DNA from: Watersipora subatra
Taxonomy: Eukaryota; Bryozoa; Gymnolaemata; Cheilostomatida; Watersiporidae
NCBI RefSeq assembly: GCF_963576615.1
Contig: NC_088708.1
Span: forward strand, 4,154,001-4,218,000
Reading direction: 5' to 3'
DNA length: 64,000 nt
Shown: piece after piece, positions 49,501 through 60,711 of the stretch
Position numbering within the stretch: the stretch's first letter is position 1
Layout: each line of letters starts with the position of its first letter
Program-made: the position numbers and the translations under genes
The notes under the pieces: model-generated
Database searches by the model: none
The model's input: only the letters and a program-made list of their open reading frames with translations
What the model was told of the DNA's origin: nothing

Positions 49501-51679
49501 AAAAAGTGCGAGAAATCAGCAAAAACAACACAGCTTTTTGCACATGCCATTCACCATCAGTCCTGACTTTATGTTGGAATAAATTATTGACATCACAACT
49601 GTAATTACTAAAACTGTGTTGAGCAAAACATTGAATGCTTTACTGCGCCTGCATATCATATCAGTAAAATCTAACATCACTGAATGCTCATGTTTACTGC
49701 TTTTATGCAAGTAGCTCGGTGCAAATTGTTCACTTTTAGTGCTGATATTAACAAGCTGAATGAGCTTACAAAACTACTAGCATTAATCAAAGGTCGTGTT
49801 GGCTAATTATAAGTAACATAGGCATTCTAACAAATTACTACTACAAGCAAGGTGCGAAAAGCCCCTAAACAACCAATTGTTTTCAAAACGTAATTGGTTT
49901 ACACCTATTTCAGTAATTGTAAGCACAACAGTGCAATGGTATTAACACATATCCAAGGTCCAAACTATTAACATATTGGATACCATGTTAATTACATCAG
50001 AGGCCTTGGTAAAATACACAAAAAATAGTTCAAACAACCATACAACTAGTCAACGTTTTTATGGTGTCACAATTGCTCAACCCCCAAATATATGAATAAA
50101 AAATTACAAGCTAAACAAGCCACTCTCATTCAACCGAAACTACACACTTTAGCAATGACATATCAAAACACCTCTTCATTTTATGTGACAACATCAAGGA
50201 TCAAAAAATGATATGTAACTTTCTATTTGCAATTTTTTCGTTTATAATGTTAATAATACAATTTGTTTTGATCAATTTAAAAACGATTAGCTTTCATAGT
50301 TAGTCACTCCAATCGAGAATCACAAAATGTTGTAATATCTGGCCATATCTATAGGTTTTATGGAGTAGTCAAAATATTGGAAATATGGGAAGTAATTTAT
50401 CTCGTCAAAAATAACATACTAGATATATAGACAAAACATTTTGAAGACGGAACATAGAACTACGCTGTGAGTTTGGTGTAAGAACATGTCGACGTTGGCT
50501 TTTATTCCTAGTACGTATACTTATACTCAAGTAAAAACGAAAATCCGAATACCACAAAACACCCATTATACATGTATCTATAATATTGAGAACAGCGTAG
50601 ATCTATAACGGATTCGCATACGGCTGTCCTAGCTTTCGAACTTCTATAAAGCTGACATCGCACGGGCTATATATTTGCCTCAGCATGAGGTTGTCTTCTC
50701 ATGGTCTCCCACATACAGGATGAGGACGTCCAGCAGAAGCCCGTCTATTTGCGCTACGTTTCGCAGCACACTATGATGGATTCACCCAATCCAGCCTTAG
50801 TTTTATCATTCTGCTAATACTGTTCAAGTATTTTCTTTTTAGTTTTCAAGTTGGTTACAAGTTTTCAAGCTAGTTTTCAAGAAACTCCGATAAACAGAGT
50901 AAAAGAGAAGAACGAGTTGCGCCCTTCACTCATATCAACCTCTGTGCCCTAGTGGGCTGCAGAGAAAAAAAAGGAAAACAATCTGACAATGCTGACCAAA
51001 TAACAATGCTGTGTTAGAATCAATTGTTTTTATGATTGTGAAGGAGCTTTCAACAACGATATTGTTAATTAAAATTGTCACAACAACCCAAAAAAGAAAA
51101 TGTAAGTTTTGTCGAAAAGATTATCGTCGAAACCATTGTTGCCGATCGGTTGGTTGCTGTACTGTATTTGAACACTTACAAAAGGTTAATTCTTCAAGAG
51201 AACATAACTCTCAAGTACTATTTTCTGATTATTGTACTGTAAAAGCTAGTTGCTGCTATTACATATGTGATATTTTACTTCATCTAGGAGTTGAAGTAAA
51301 GTTTCTCATACTTATGCTAACGATACCTCATTTTCTCTATCTGAAAATGACTGCATGCCATCCAAGCTAAAACTTCGCGATGGTGATATCACACTTGATA
51401 TGACTCACATCATACCAGATCGGTATCCAATGGCGAACCTAGGGCTGTTCCAGCCAGCAAAACATTTTATCATAACAGTTTTTTACCGAGAACTTCTCGC
51501 GACCTACGAGGAACTTTTTAACGCACTTTTTATAGTCATGATTTTACTTACTTCGAATATTACTTGACTTTTATTGAAAACATTTGAACTAGATCTAGAT
51601 ACGTACATGATGGCCCTTTTTTTCCTCGGGGATCGAGGTCTTAGGGTTCGATTGACCAAGACCAAGACTTGTTGGGGCT
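46562..51679. other. 5.1 kb upstream of EFR3, no gene seen
   Basis: AT-rich DNA, presumably holding EFR3 5' leader exons and promoter, which I could not place. It contains an ACT-rich degenerate repeat, a small hairpin at 48991-49034, and a somewhat GC-richer stretch at 50640-50800 that could be a leader exon. A Cys-rich open frame at 51011-51370 shows no recognised domain. Confidence 0.5.
47330..47740. repeat. degenerate ACT/AGT-rich repeat
   Basis: Irregular runs of CTACTACAGTACTAC and close variants, without a fixed longer period. A 58-base piece (47474-47531) recurs exactly at 49172-49229. Confidence 0.85.
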
Positions 51680-54600
51680 ATGGATATAATAAGAGCCGCT
51701 GAGATAACTAAACAGCAATTGACCAAAATGGCTGAAGGTGATAAATCCTCTATAGCTGCTGTTGTAGTGGACAAGCCAGCGACTGCCAATAAAAGTTATA
51801 TAACAAACTGCAAGTTTTGCACATACTCTTACCCGAGAGGTAGATGCCCGGCATATGGGAAGCAGTGCCGAAAATGTGGAGGTGCCAATCACTTTGAGAA
51901 AGCATGCAATGCCGCAAGGCCAAGGCAGTCTGTGAAAGCCAAAGAAACTAATAATGAGAAGCAGATGGAAACGTTATTCATTGGTATGGTTAATGCTCCG
52001 GACACGGTTTTTAAATCTTGGTATGAGACTCTAGTTCTTTCAAGCTGTAATGATCACAGTTCGGTAAATTTTAAAATTGATACTGGTGCTCCGACCAATG
52101 CTGTTACCAAAGAGATCCTCAACAAACTGAATGCCGAAATGAAACCCAGCAACATGAAACTGAAAGGCTACAACAATGTCGACATAACAAATCATGGATA
52201 TGTGGAGCTGAAGGTCAAACACAGACAAGAACAGAGTGTGCAAAGGTTTGAAGTAGTCGATAATGGACTGTGTCCTATTTTAGGCCTAGAAGCATCCGAA
52301 ATGTTAGGCATTGTGAAGCGTGTCAATGAAGTAACCACCTCTGATCTACTGGAGAAATATGCAGATGTGTTTGAAGGTATTGGTTGTTTGTCAGGTGAAC
52401 ATGAAATCTCTGTGGATTCCACAGTGAAACCTGTCATTCATGCTCCACAGAGAGTACCTATCAGTGTGACAGATAAACTCAAGAGTGAACTCGAGAGCAT
52501 GGAGAAATCGAACATTATTGCTAAAGTCGAAGAACCTACACCATGGGTAAACAGTCTTGTGTGTGTTGAAAAAAAGGACAAAAGCTTGAGAATATGTCTA
52601 GATCCGAAAGATTTGAACAAAGCTGTCATGAGAGAGCACCATCAAATACCTACAATGGAAGACATAGCCTTTAAGTTCACAGGCATGAGGTACTTTACAA
52701 TACTGGACATGAAGCATGGGTATTGACACATACCTTTATCAAAGAAGAGCAGTCTGTTGACGACATTCAACACCCCGTTTGGGCGATACTGTTATCGTCG
52801 ATTACCATTTGGCCTTCATTCAGCAGCTGAAGTTTTTGAAAAGAAAGTAGAGCAATGCTTCGAAGGAATCCCCATGGCTATCTATTTTGATGACTTGATT
52901 GTGGCAGGTCACACTCAGATCGAACATGATGAAAATCTGGAGATGGTCCTACAAAGAGCCAGAGAGAAAAATGTAAAATTCAACAGAAGCAAAATCAAAC
53001 TCAATCAGTCTCAAGTCAAGTATCTGGGTCATATTGTGTCTGGTGAAGGACTGAAACCAGATCCTGACAAGCTGGAGGCGATAAGCGAAATGCCCAATCC
53101 CACAGACAAGCTGGGCATTCAGCGGATATTGGGCACTCTAAATTTCCTGCGCTCATACATCCCCAACATGTCTGCTCTTACCGAGCACCTACGAGCGCTC
53201 ATGAAAACAGATGAGTGGTCTTGGGGGCCTGCCCAGGAAGAATCGATGAAAATGATCAAGCGGTTATTGACCAGTGAGCCAATTTTGAAGTGCTTTGACG
53301 TAAAGGCAGATGTACAACTACAAGTAGATGCCTCACAAAGTGGGCTTGGGGCTGTATTGCTTCAAGGTAGCCAACCCGTAACCTATGCCTCGAGAGCACT
53401 CACTGATGCTGAGCGTAATTGGCCACAAATCGATAAGGAGTTATTGGCCATTGTCTTCGGATGCGAAAGATTCCACAGCTACCTTTACGGTCGCCTAGTT
53501 AACGTGCAAACAGATCATAGGCCTCTGGTGAGTATTGTCAATAAGCCACTCCAAAAAGCTTCACCTAGACTTCAGCGACTACTATTGCGACTCCAGAGGT
53601 ATCAGATAGCAACCGTAATCTATGTACCAAGCAAATATTTTCACATTGCCGACACTCTAACGCGAGCGTACCTCCAAAAGATAACCAGTGATCAAAGAGA
53701 TTTGGAAACTGAAGTAGTAATGATTCATACCTTGGAAATCAACTGTGGATTTGAAGAGAAACTCGTTTCGGCTTACAATGAAGATTATGCAATGCACCAA
53801 GTGTCTCAAGCTATACAGTCAGGATGGCCTTGGAGTGCAAGGAGCGAGGCTCCATCAGTGATTCATCCCTACTGGAATGTAAAAGACGAGCTGTATCAAC
53901 AAGATGGCTTCATATATCTCGGTGAAAGGTTAGTGATTCCTCACAAAGAGCGTAGATATGTCCTCAACATGCTACATGCTGGTCATCTTGGCATCCAGAA
54001 ATGTTGTAACCGAGCCAAGAGTTCCGTTTACTGGCTGGGTTTATTTAACGACATTCAGGTTGAAGTCTCCAACTGCAATGCTTGTACGAAATTCAGCAAT
54101 CGACAGCTACGGGAACCTCTCATACCACAGGATATTCCCGAACTGCCATGGAGCAAGGTGGCCATGAACATTCTTGAATATAAATCTTGCAGTTATCTAG
54201 TAGTGGTAGATTGTTACTCTCATTTCCCTGAACTCAGAATCTTAAAACACAAGAGGGCTGAAGATGTTGTCATGGCCCTCAAGACCGTCTTCTCAGTGCA
54301 TGGTATTCCTGTACAAATCATGGCGGATAACATGCCTTTTAACAGTCATATAATGAGAGAGTTTAGCGATGATGGGAATTTTACTATAGTAACGTCAAGC
54401 CCTCACTATCACCGCTCCAATGGTTTCGCGGAGCGGCACGTCCAAACAGTAAAGCAATTTCTAAAGAAATGTGATGTCACTGGTGAAGATGTCTACAGAT
54501 CTTTGCTAGCCTACAGAGAAACTCCGGTGTCTGGGTGTCCCTACAGCCCGGCCGAAATGTTGTTCAATAGGGGTATTCGAAGTGGGCTTCCAAGGATGAC

Positions 54601-55064
54601 AGAATCGCTCAAAACCGGCTGTAAGAGCTGGACATCAGTCGTTATTGCAAAAACAAGTGAAACAGAAAGAGTATTACGATAAAGGAACCAGACCACTGTC
54701 GAGTCTTTAACCTGGTGACAGTGCTTATCTGCGCACAGACGAACAAAAAGAGTGCAGACCCGGCACGATTGTTGCTGAACATAACACGCCTAGGTCTTAT
54801 CTCGTCGATAACGGAAAGAATGTAGTGAGACGCAATCGGGCACACATTAAATCTCGTCCCTTACTCGAACGGCCAGAGGAACCAGCGATACCTTCTCGTC
54901 AACCTACTGGTGCCGCTGTCCCTGTAGATCCGGCATCAAATCTTCACTCCTCTGCAGAAGCTACGTCGGGCCCAAGCGTCCTTCCTGATGTTAGATCGCC
55001 TCGGGCTCCACCTGCCTCGCGTGGCATCCCACACCCAAAATATGGAGATTACGAGATGAAGTAA
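51680..55064 (+). mobile_element. Ty3/gypsy-type LTR retroelement fossil
   Basis: Parts in order: Cys/His-rich zinc-knuckle region (51825-51890), aspartic protease, reverse transcriptase, RNase H, integrase with its zinc-binding part, and a basic proline-rich tail ending near 55064. Order and motifs fit Ty3/gypsy (Metaviridae). It is broken, with about one or two breaks in pol; most of gag is not recognisable. No pair of long terminal repeats was found by eye, so its outer limits are unknown. Long stretches of intact coding sequence point to a fairly young copy. Confidence 0.9.
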
Positions 55065-55997
55065 TTAAATACTTCATCATCAACACTATATTTACATAGA
55101 CACTATATCTACGCTGCTATTATCATATGTCTAATCACTTTTGTTTCTCTACTATAAGAAAAGAAAGATGTTGCATTGTTCATGGTTTGAACATTTATAT
55201 TATAACCTCAAAGAAACATTTAAATGACCTTGAACAAAAGGTGATATAAGGAACTCGCGAAAAACCGGAAACGAGAGACGAGACATGGAGATGACAGAGT
55301 AAAGTTTCAAACTAAAAACTGATATGTTAATCTCTAAACATCTACCGAATAAACAGGTTCTTCAGGCTGGCCAGCCATCCCAAGCTATAATATAATTACT
55401 TATGAATATATAATAGTCAACAGCTTCATTCCCTACTAAAGACTACTAAGGTAATTATATAGAATAATACATCACTTACCACATGCCAATTTAATAACAA
55501 GCGCTAATGCTGTTCTTCCCTTATCTAAGCTATCGCAGTACTTTACCTACCTCACTGCTCATTCAATACTCCACAATAACTGCCCTAAATATCTCAGCTA
55601 TAGCTTTCAACCTGTAAACCATGATCAGGACCAGATTTAAATTACCTAGTGCCATAAACCACAACAAACTCAATAGTCAGTAAGCCACCTCCAATTATTG
55701 TTCAGTTTCGCTCCAGTTGCATGGATATACACTGTGTGGGTTGTGGGTTATAGAGTTGAAGGTGCTGAACAACATGGCAGGTAGTAACTCACTGCAAACC
55801 GACACATTCACTCAGAATTAATGATGTTTTGAGAACTAAAATTAAGGAGTTGCCCTCTCTTGCCAAACAAATTTCGGCCATTTGATTGGTTTAAAGCGCA
55901 AGGTCGTTTAAGAGTGGATACAGTGTGTGGAGTTCTAGCATTTATTTATATTGAGAAATTGAGTTCCAATCGACAGGTTTTTGATTTCTGAGTAAGA
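55065..55997. other. DNA after the retroelement, no gene seen
   Basis: Unassigned sequence, possibly including the 3' flank of the retroelement (AATAAA near 55349). I see no exon or clear repeat. Confidence 0.4.
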
Positions 55998-56665
55998 TAA
56001 TCGGTCAGGTATAATTGCAGTGGCTCAAAACCTGGTCAGTTTCTGGGTCGTTTTGTAGGAGTGGAAATACAAAAGCTTCAAAGTTAGTCGAACCACTGCA
56101 AACGTTTAGTTGTTGAGAAATCGAGTAGTTATCTTTTTGTTTAACTAAATGTCACGTAAGCATCTTTTCCAAGCAAATTTTTAATTACAAGTATGAGTTC
56201 TTTTAGCAAAATAACAAAGTATTTGCATAGCTGTTTATCGTAGTTTTTTTTGTTAAGAGTAAATAGTAACACGCTCACGAAACGGAAAAATCTTCTCAAA
56301 AATACACCATTAATTATTCTGTATTCGTTTATATTTGAAAAATAGTTTTATATTTTTTAATATGAATACACGTTTGTAAAGCGGTATTACATAAAATATT
56401 GAAAAGTTAAGATTATGTTCTGAACAAATAAAATGCACATTAAAACGGTTGTCCACTTTGTTACCATTCTGAGAGCCTAAAATGATTCTATTTTATTTCA
56501 CTGTAAATATTAGTATTAGCATCTCGTTAGGCATTGATTGTAAAAATGAAGGCAATAGAAGACTTTCTGTTGCCTTTACTTGTACTTTAGTGCAAGTTTC
56601 TTATCTATACTGTATTTGCTGCAAGCACACATTTTTTTAACTACTAACTTTATATTACTACCAAG
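55998..56665. repeat. left arm of a widely spaced inverted repeat
   Basis: Matches the reverse complement of 61015-61686 with interruptions. Landmarks shared by both are GGTCAGGTATAATTGCAGTG, CTTCTCAAAAATACA, AATTATTCTGTATTCGTTTA and AATAAAATGCACATT. It is probably one copy of a dispersed element, with a second copy opposite. Confidence 0.75.
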
Positions 56666-57244
56666 TCTCAACTGTAGCACATTTTGAAACAACGACAGTA
56701 TGTAGCTACCTAAGGAACAACCATTTAATTGTGTATCTCAAATTTTATTTGAACTTGTTACTTCAATGGTGCGTTGTCAGTAGCACCGCGAGGCCTAGAC
56801 TGTATCTCATCTGTTTGGTTCACAAAAAGTGTAGGAGAGGAGGCAAGGTAAAGCAAGTTTTTGTAGTCTCCTGCAATGCAGGGCAGTTATATTTTCGGAC
56901 TAGACAGCCTGCCTGTGATCAGTAGTCCTCAGTAGTCAGAGTCGCTTACTGCTTGCGATTTGTCTTAAAAAATTAATTGAAATGCACTGCATATTCATAT
57001 TGCTTCAACCCTAAAAGAAAACCTCAGCGGGTCATCATGTATTCATAACTGACTTTTTGTATTCGTCATTTCATCTTCTATATTGGCCTACTTACAGGCC
57101 TCCCGTGCCTGTAGTCGGCAATCGTGTCGGTAGGTTATCGAAGCCTCGATAGCTGAATGACATGATCGCTGACGACAGTCAACTTTTACGAGGAGCCTGA
57201 GGGCCTACCAAATATATTTTTTAATTGCAGTGCATTTAAGCATT

Positions 57245-60077
57245 ATGCCGCTCCTTCTTGCCTCATTGTTAGACGAGGCTGAGCAAGCCATCAAAGCCCA
57301 TGAAATCGAATATGGCAACAAGTTTTACACATACCATGAGGACGGCCTATTCAACAAGCGTGAAAGACTTTTTGAAGGTAATCTCATATCCTTAAAGCAC
57401 TTTTTCTCCACTGCCTAATTTGTGATCTTGTGTTGAAAATGAACATTTTATTTCTCGGATATTTTAGTGTAACCTTCATTGTGAAGTGTAGCCTTGATTG
57501 TAAAATGTAGGCCTATGCTTGGTTGTTGTGCAATAGAAGTACATGTCAATAGTAGCAAGCAATAAATGTATCAAGCATCATATACATGCAGCAGATAGTT
57601 CTCAATTGAGTGTTAGCAATCAAGTAAGGCTAAAAACCTACAACGTCTTCAGCCAATGAATCTAAAAAATCTGTACCATGTTTCTTAATTTTAAAATTTT
57701 ATCTGCTCTAATTTAGCAAGGTGAAGATATTTGGAGAGGTGAGAACGTCATTCATGACAGTCAAGGCTATTTATGTATGTATGGCGAAGAAAAAGAGTAT
57801 GGCGAAGAAAAAGAGTATGGCTGCATGTACGGCCCTGAAAGACAGCAAACCCAGAAGGAAAAGTACAAAGAACAGCGGAGGGTAAGTTACCGGTACACCA
57901 AGCATATTTTACTCAGCCTATTATAAGGGATATTTTTGGACAGCAAAACTCGGTCATTGTATGTCCAATATATTTAGACAGGGCTATCCTTCCATGTCTT
58001 TGCAAATGCACAGATAGTATAGTATGGATTTTACATAGAGATGATAAATAATATTTATTACTTTTATGGATTTTAATTTGTCTTATTTCTAAAATAGCTA
58101 TCTTGTAACAAAAGCACGCGTGCACATTTATATTCTTGTAAGCCCGAAATCAGAGAATGCAGTAAATCTAAGTCTACACTACTGTGAGGGTTGCGACATG
58201 TCTAAGCTGTATTCGATACTTTGCTTTCGGTCTCACAGTACATCAAAGTTCAAAAACGTTTTCTCTTATTTTAATTCATCTACACTCTCATAGAAATTTG
58301 GTAGAATTGCAAAGAAACAAGGACTTGATTGGAATGCTCAGATACCATATCCTTGACCCAATAGCCAGTGAAGTTTACGGCAATCTGTCTAATTTTTCTT
58401 GAGAATTTCTCATCCCGAGGCCTCACACATGCGCCAGATAGTATTATATCGCAGTTCACACCTTTGGTTAAACTTGGACGTAATATTTTATTTTACATTT
58501 AATATTTCACACCTAAAATTTGCAAAAACAATCATTAAAAGCAAGATAAAATGAATGCTTATTTTGGAGCCCTGTCAACAAGGCCTTTGTTTGGACTCTT
58601 TTGCCAATTTGAATTTAGTTAGATTGTGCCCACAAATATAAATATGCTATACATGTGCATAAATTCATATATGTTGTCACATGGTGTCGATATACATAAT
58701 TTACGTATTGTTTACATTTTTAGTCACAGAATCCAACAAAGAGACCGCATCCTCAAGACAATACATCTGATAGTAACACGGAGGTACTCACTCACATAAC
58801 CAGCAATAAAATTTTAGGCAAATCGTGCAATATTAATTATGTGGAATTTCATTGGTAGGCGGATCTTCAAGCCATTTATAGCCCTAGATTAGTAGCTAGA
58901 AAAACGTGAAGTTATAGTAGGATAATGCAGAAGCACCCCTTGTGTAGGCAGGATTAGGTTTTAGAAACAAATTATTTGCTGCCAACTGCGATATCTGTTA
59001 AGTTGCCTGTTCACACCCAGCCAAACGTTCAATGCCTCGAGCATTCTGATTTATAGCTCAAGATAAGGAGGAAATGCAGTGCTTGCTCAGGACGGGTAGG
59101 AGTAAGAGCAGAGGCTATGCGAGCTTCCATAGATGTGGGGAGCATCTACGAAACGCCACAAACGACAGCATTATAGATGTAACTCAGACACCTGATGTTA
59201 CTTTCATACCTAACAGTCTGGTGAGTGGTAATATTCAGTAACTCAGTTTTAAAATTAGAACCCTGTTGCATGATGCTTTCGTGTCACTTTAGTGTAAGTG
59301 CTCAGTGTCTGAATTGGAGAGAGTTGTGTAGCGATGCCCCTAAATCTTTGATTCCAGATTTGTAAAGCATATCAAATCGCTGGCATGCTTTTTGCTCCAA
59401 ATCAAATCACTTAGAAGGGTGACTGCTCAGCTTTCAAATAAAATGAAATTAAAACCATCATCCACTATGTAATTGATGGTTTTAATTTGATTTAATTTAA
59501 CAAGCTGGGTAATCCATTTTTATGGTGCTTTGATGCCAATTTCATGATTGGTGATTTGATGTGATTTGCAAATATCTAATCAGGATTTGGGAGCATCTCT
59601 GGAGTTGTTACCAACTCTTTGAGAAATTGATTACAAGGTGCCACAACACCATCCGATTCATAGACTGAGTACTTGGGCTAATGTCGCTGTTGTCTTCTAC
59701 AAGTCAACTCTATGGGCTAAGTCGGTTGAGCAATGTAGGATCGGAGAAGATATATGAAGCCAGGAAATAATTGTGAAATAAAACTACTGTAAAAACAGTA
59801 ATAAAGTCAGGAACTAGCAAAAGCAGATTTGCCCGGTTCTTTGAGATCGCCAAATTAACTTCCAGCTAATCACAATGTCCAATGTAACTTTCCAATCTAC
59901 TTCATTAAATTAACAAATAATATTCCTGTCAAAGTCAAAAATCGTCGCAAATAATGCCACTTGAATACTGCATTCACAGTACTTTACAAGTTCAAGGAGA
60001 TGTAAATACACATGCTATGACTGTTTTTATTTTAGATCAAGGATCTCCAAGAGGAGTTTGCAGGGAGTAAGAAATGA
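57245..60077 (+). CDS. unrecognised small five-exon gene
   Basis: I do not recognise this family. Exons with GT..AG borders and matching phases: 57245-57377, 57721-57881, 58724-58783, 59068-59220 (or from 59080), 60036-60077, ending TGA. They give a protein of about 178-182 residues. The start is MPLLLASLLDEAEQAIKAHE, and an AG at 57229-57230 precedes it. Then come an acidic/aromatic stretch with a duplicated KEYGEE motif, a charged segment (TQKEKYKEQRR), a polar linker (SQNPTKRPHPQDNTSDSN), a basic Cys-containing part (RTGRSKSRGYASFHRCGEHL), and a short tail LIKDLQEEFAGSKK. There is no signal peptide or membrane span; the basic stretches would suit a nuclear protein (inference). It lies between two inverted 670-bp arms. 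The phase continuity across five exons is the main evidence that it is real. Confidence 0.5.
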
Positions 60078-60120
60078 CAGAGCAAAAATGCTTCCTGAGG
60101 CTTTCTAATACATGCAATAT

Positions 60121-60266
60121 CTAGATAGGCATAGAACAAGTTTGTTCCCTATAGCTGTGGGTGAACTGGCAATGAGGTGGAGGGCACGCCAGAGGGCATC
60201 TGGCGTGCCCTCCCTTCATTGCCAATTCATCTGCAGCCATAGAGAACAAACTTGTTCTAGATAGGA
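60121..60266. repeat. 146-bp hairpin (short foldback)
   Basis: Arms of about 65-70 bp are nearly complementary (AGAACAAGTTTGTTC...GAGGGCACGCCA against TGGCGTGCCCTC...GAACAAACTTGTTCT), around a loop of about 10 bases. It begins about 45 bp after the stop codon of the preceding gene. Confidence 0.85.
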
Positions 60267-60711
60267 ATACTTTTATATGCAAAAACTCGAACTGTTTCAG
60301 CTTGTACTGTGCTCAATTTCGAGTAAATATATTGATCAAATAAAAACATACCTGCATACATAAAACATTCAGGATTTTCAACACTGATTTTTTTTTAAAT
60401 AACCCAGACTTATATTCACTTATTTTCACATATCTACATGTAGTATATGTAGCCCTTTTCTACTGTGTTATTCTGTTCTCATTTGTGCTTGTTAAAGGCC
60501 TTTTATGGCTTTGGTGCTGATGTGGTAGTAATTAAGTTATGTGCAACATTTTCTTTTTATATCAAATAAAGTAAAATTATTAAACTTTACAATTTATCAT
60601 GATAGATTCGTCCGATAACTGAAACAACCTACTTCCCATCATTGTTCCAGTGGTCCATCACCAGACATTTTGTCATAGCGCATCGGCTTTTCAAACAATG
60701 TATGTTGTACA

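Noticed and set aside
51011-51370. Cys-rich open frame (KCKFCRKDYRRNHCC)
   Set aside because: The Cys spacing fits no family I know, and no splice or homology support was seen. I left it as unassigned DNA.
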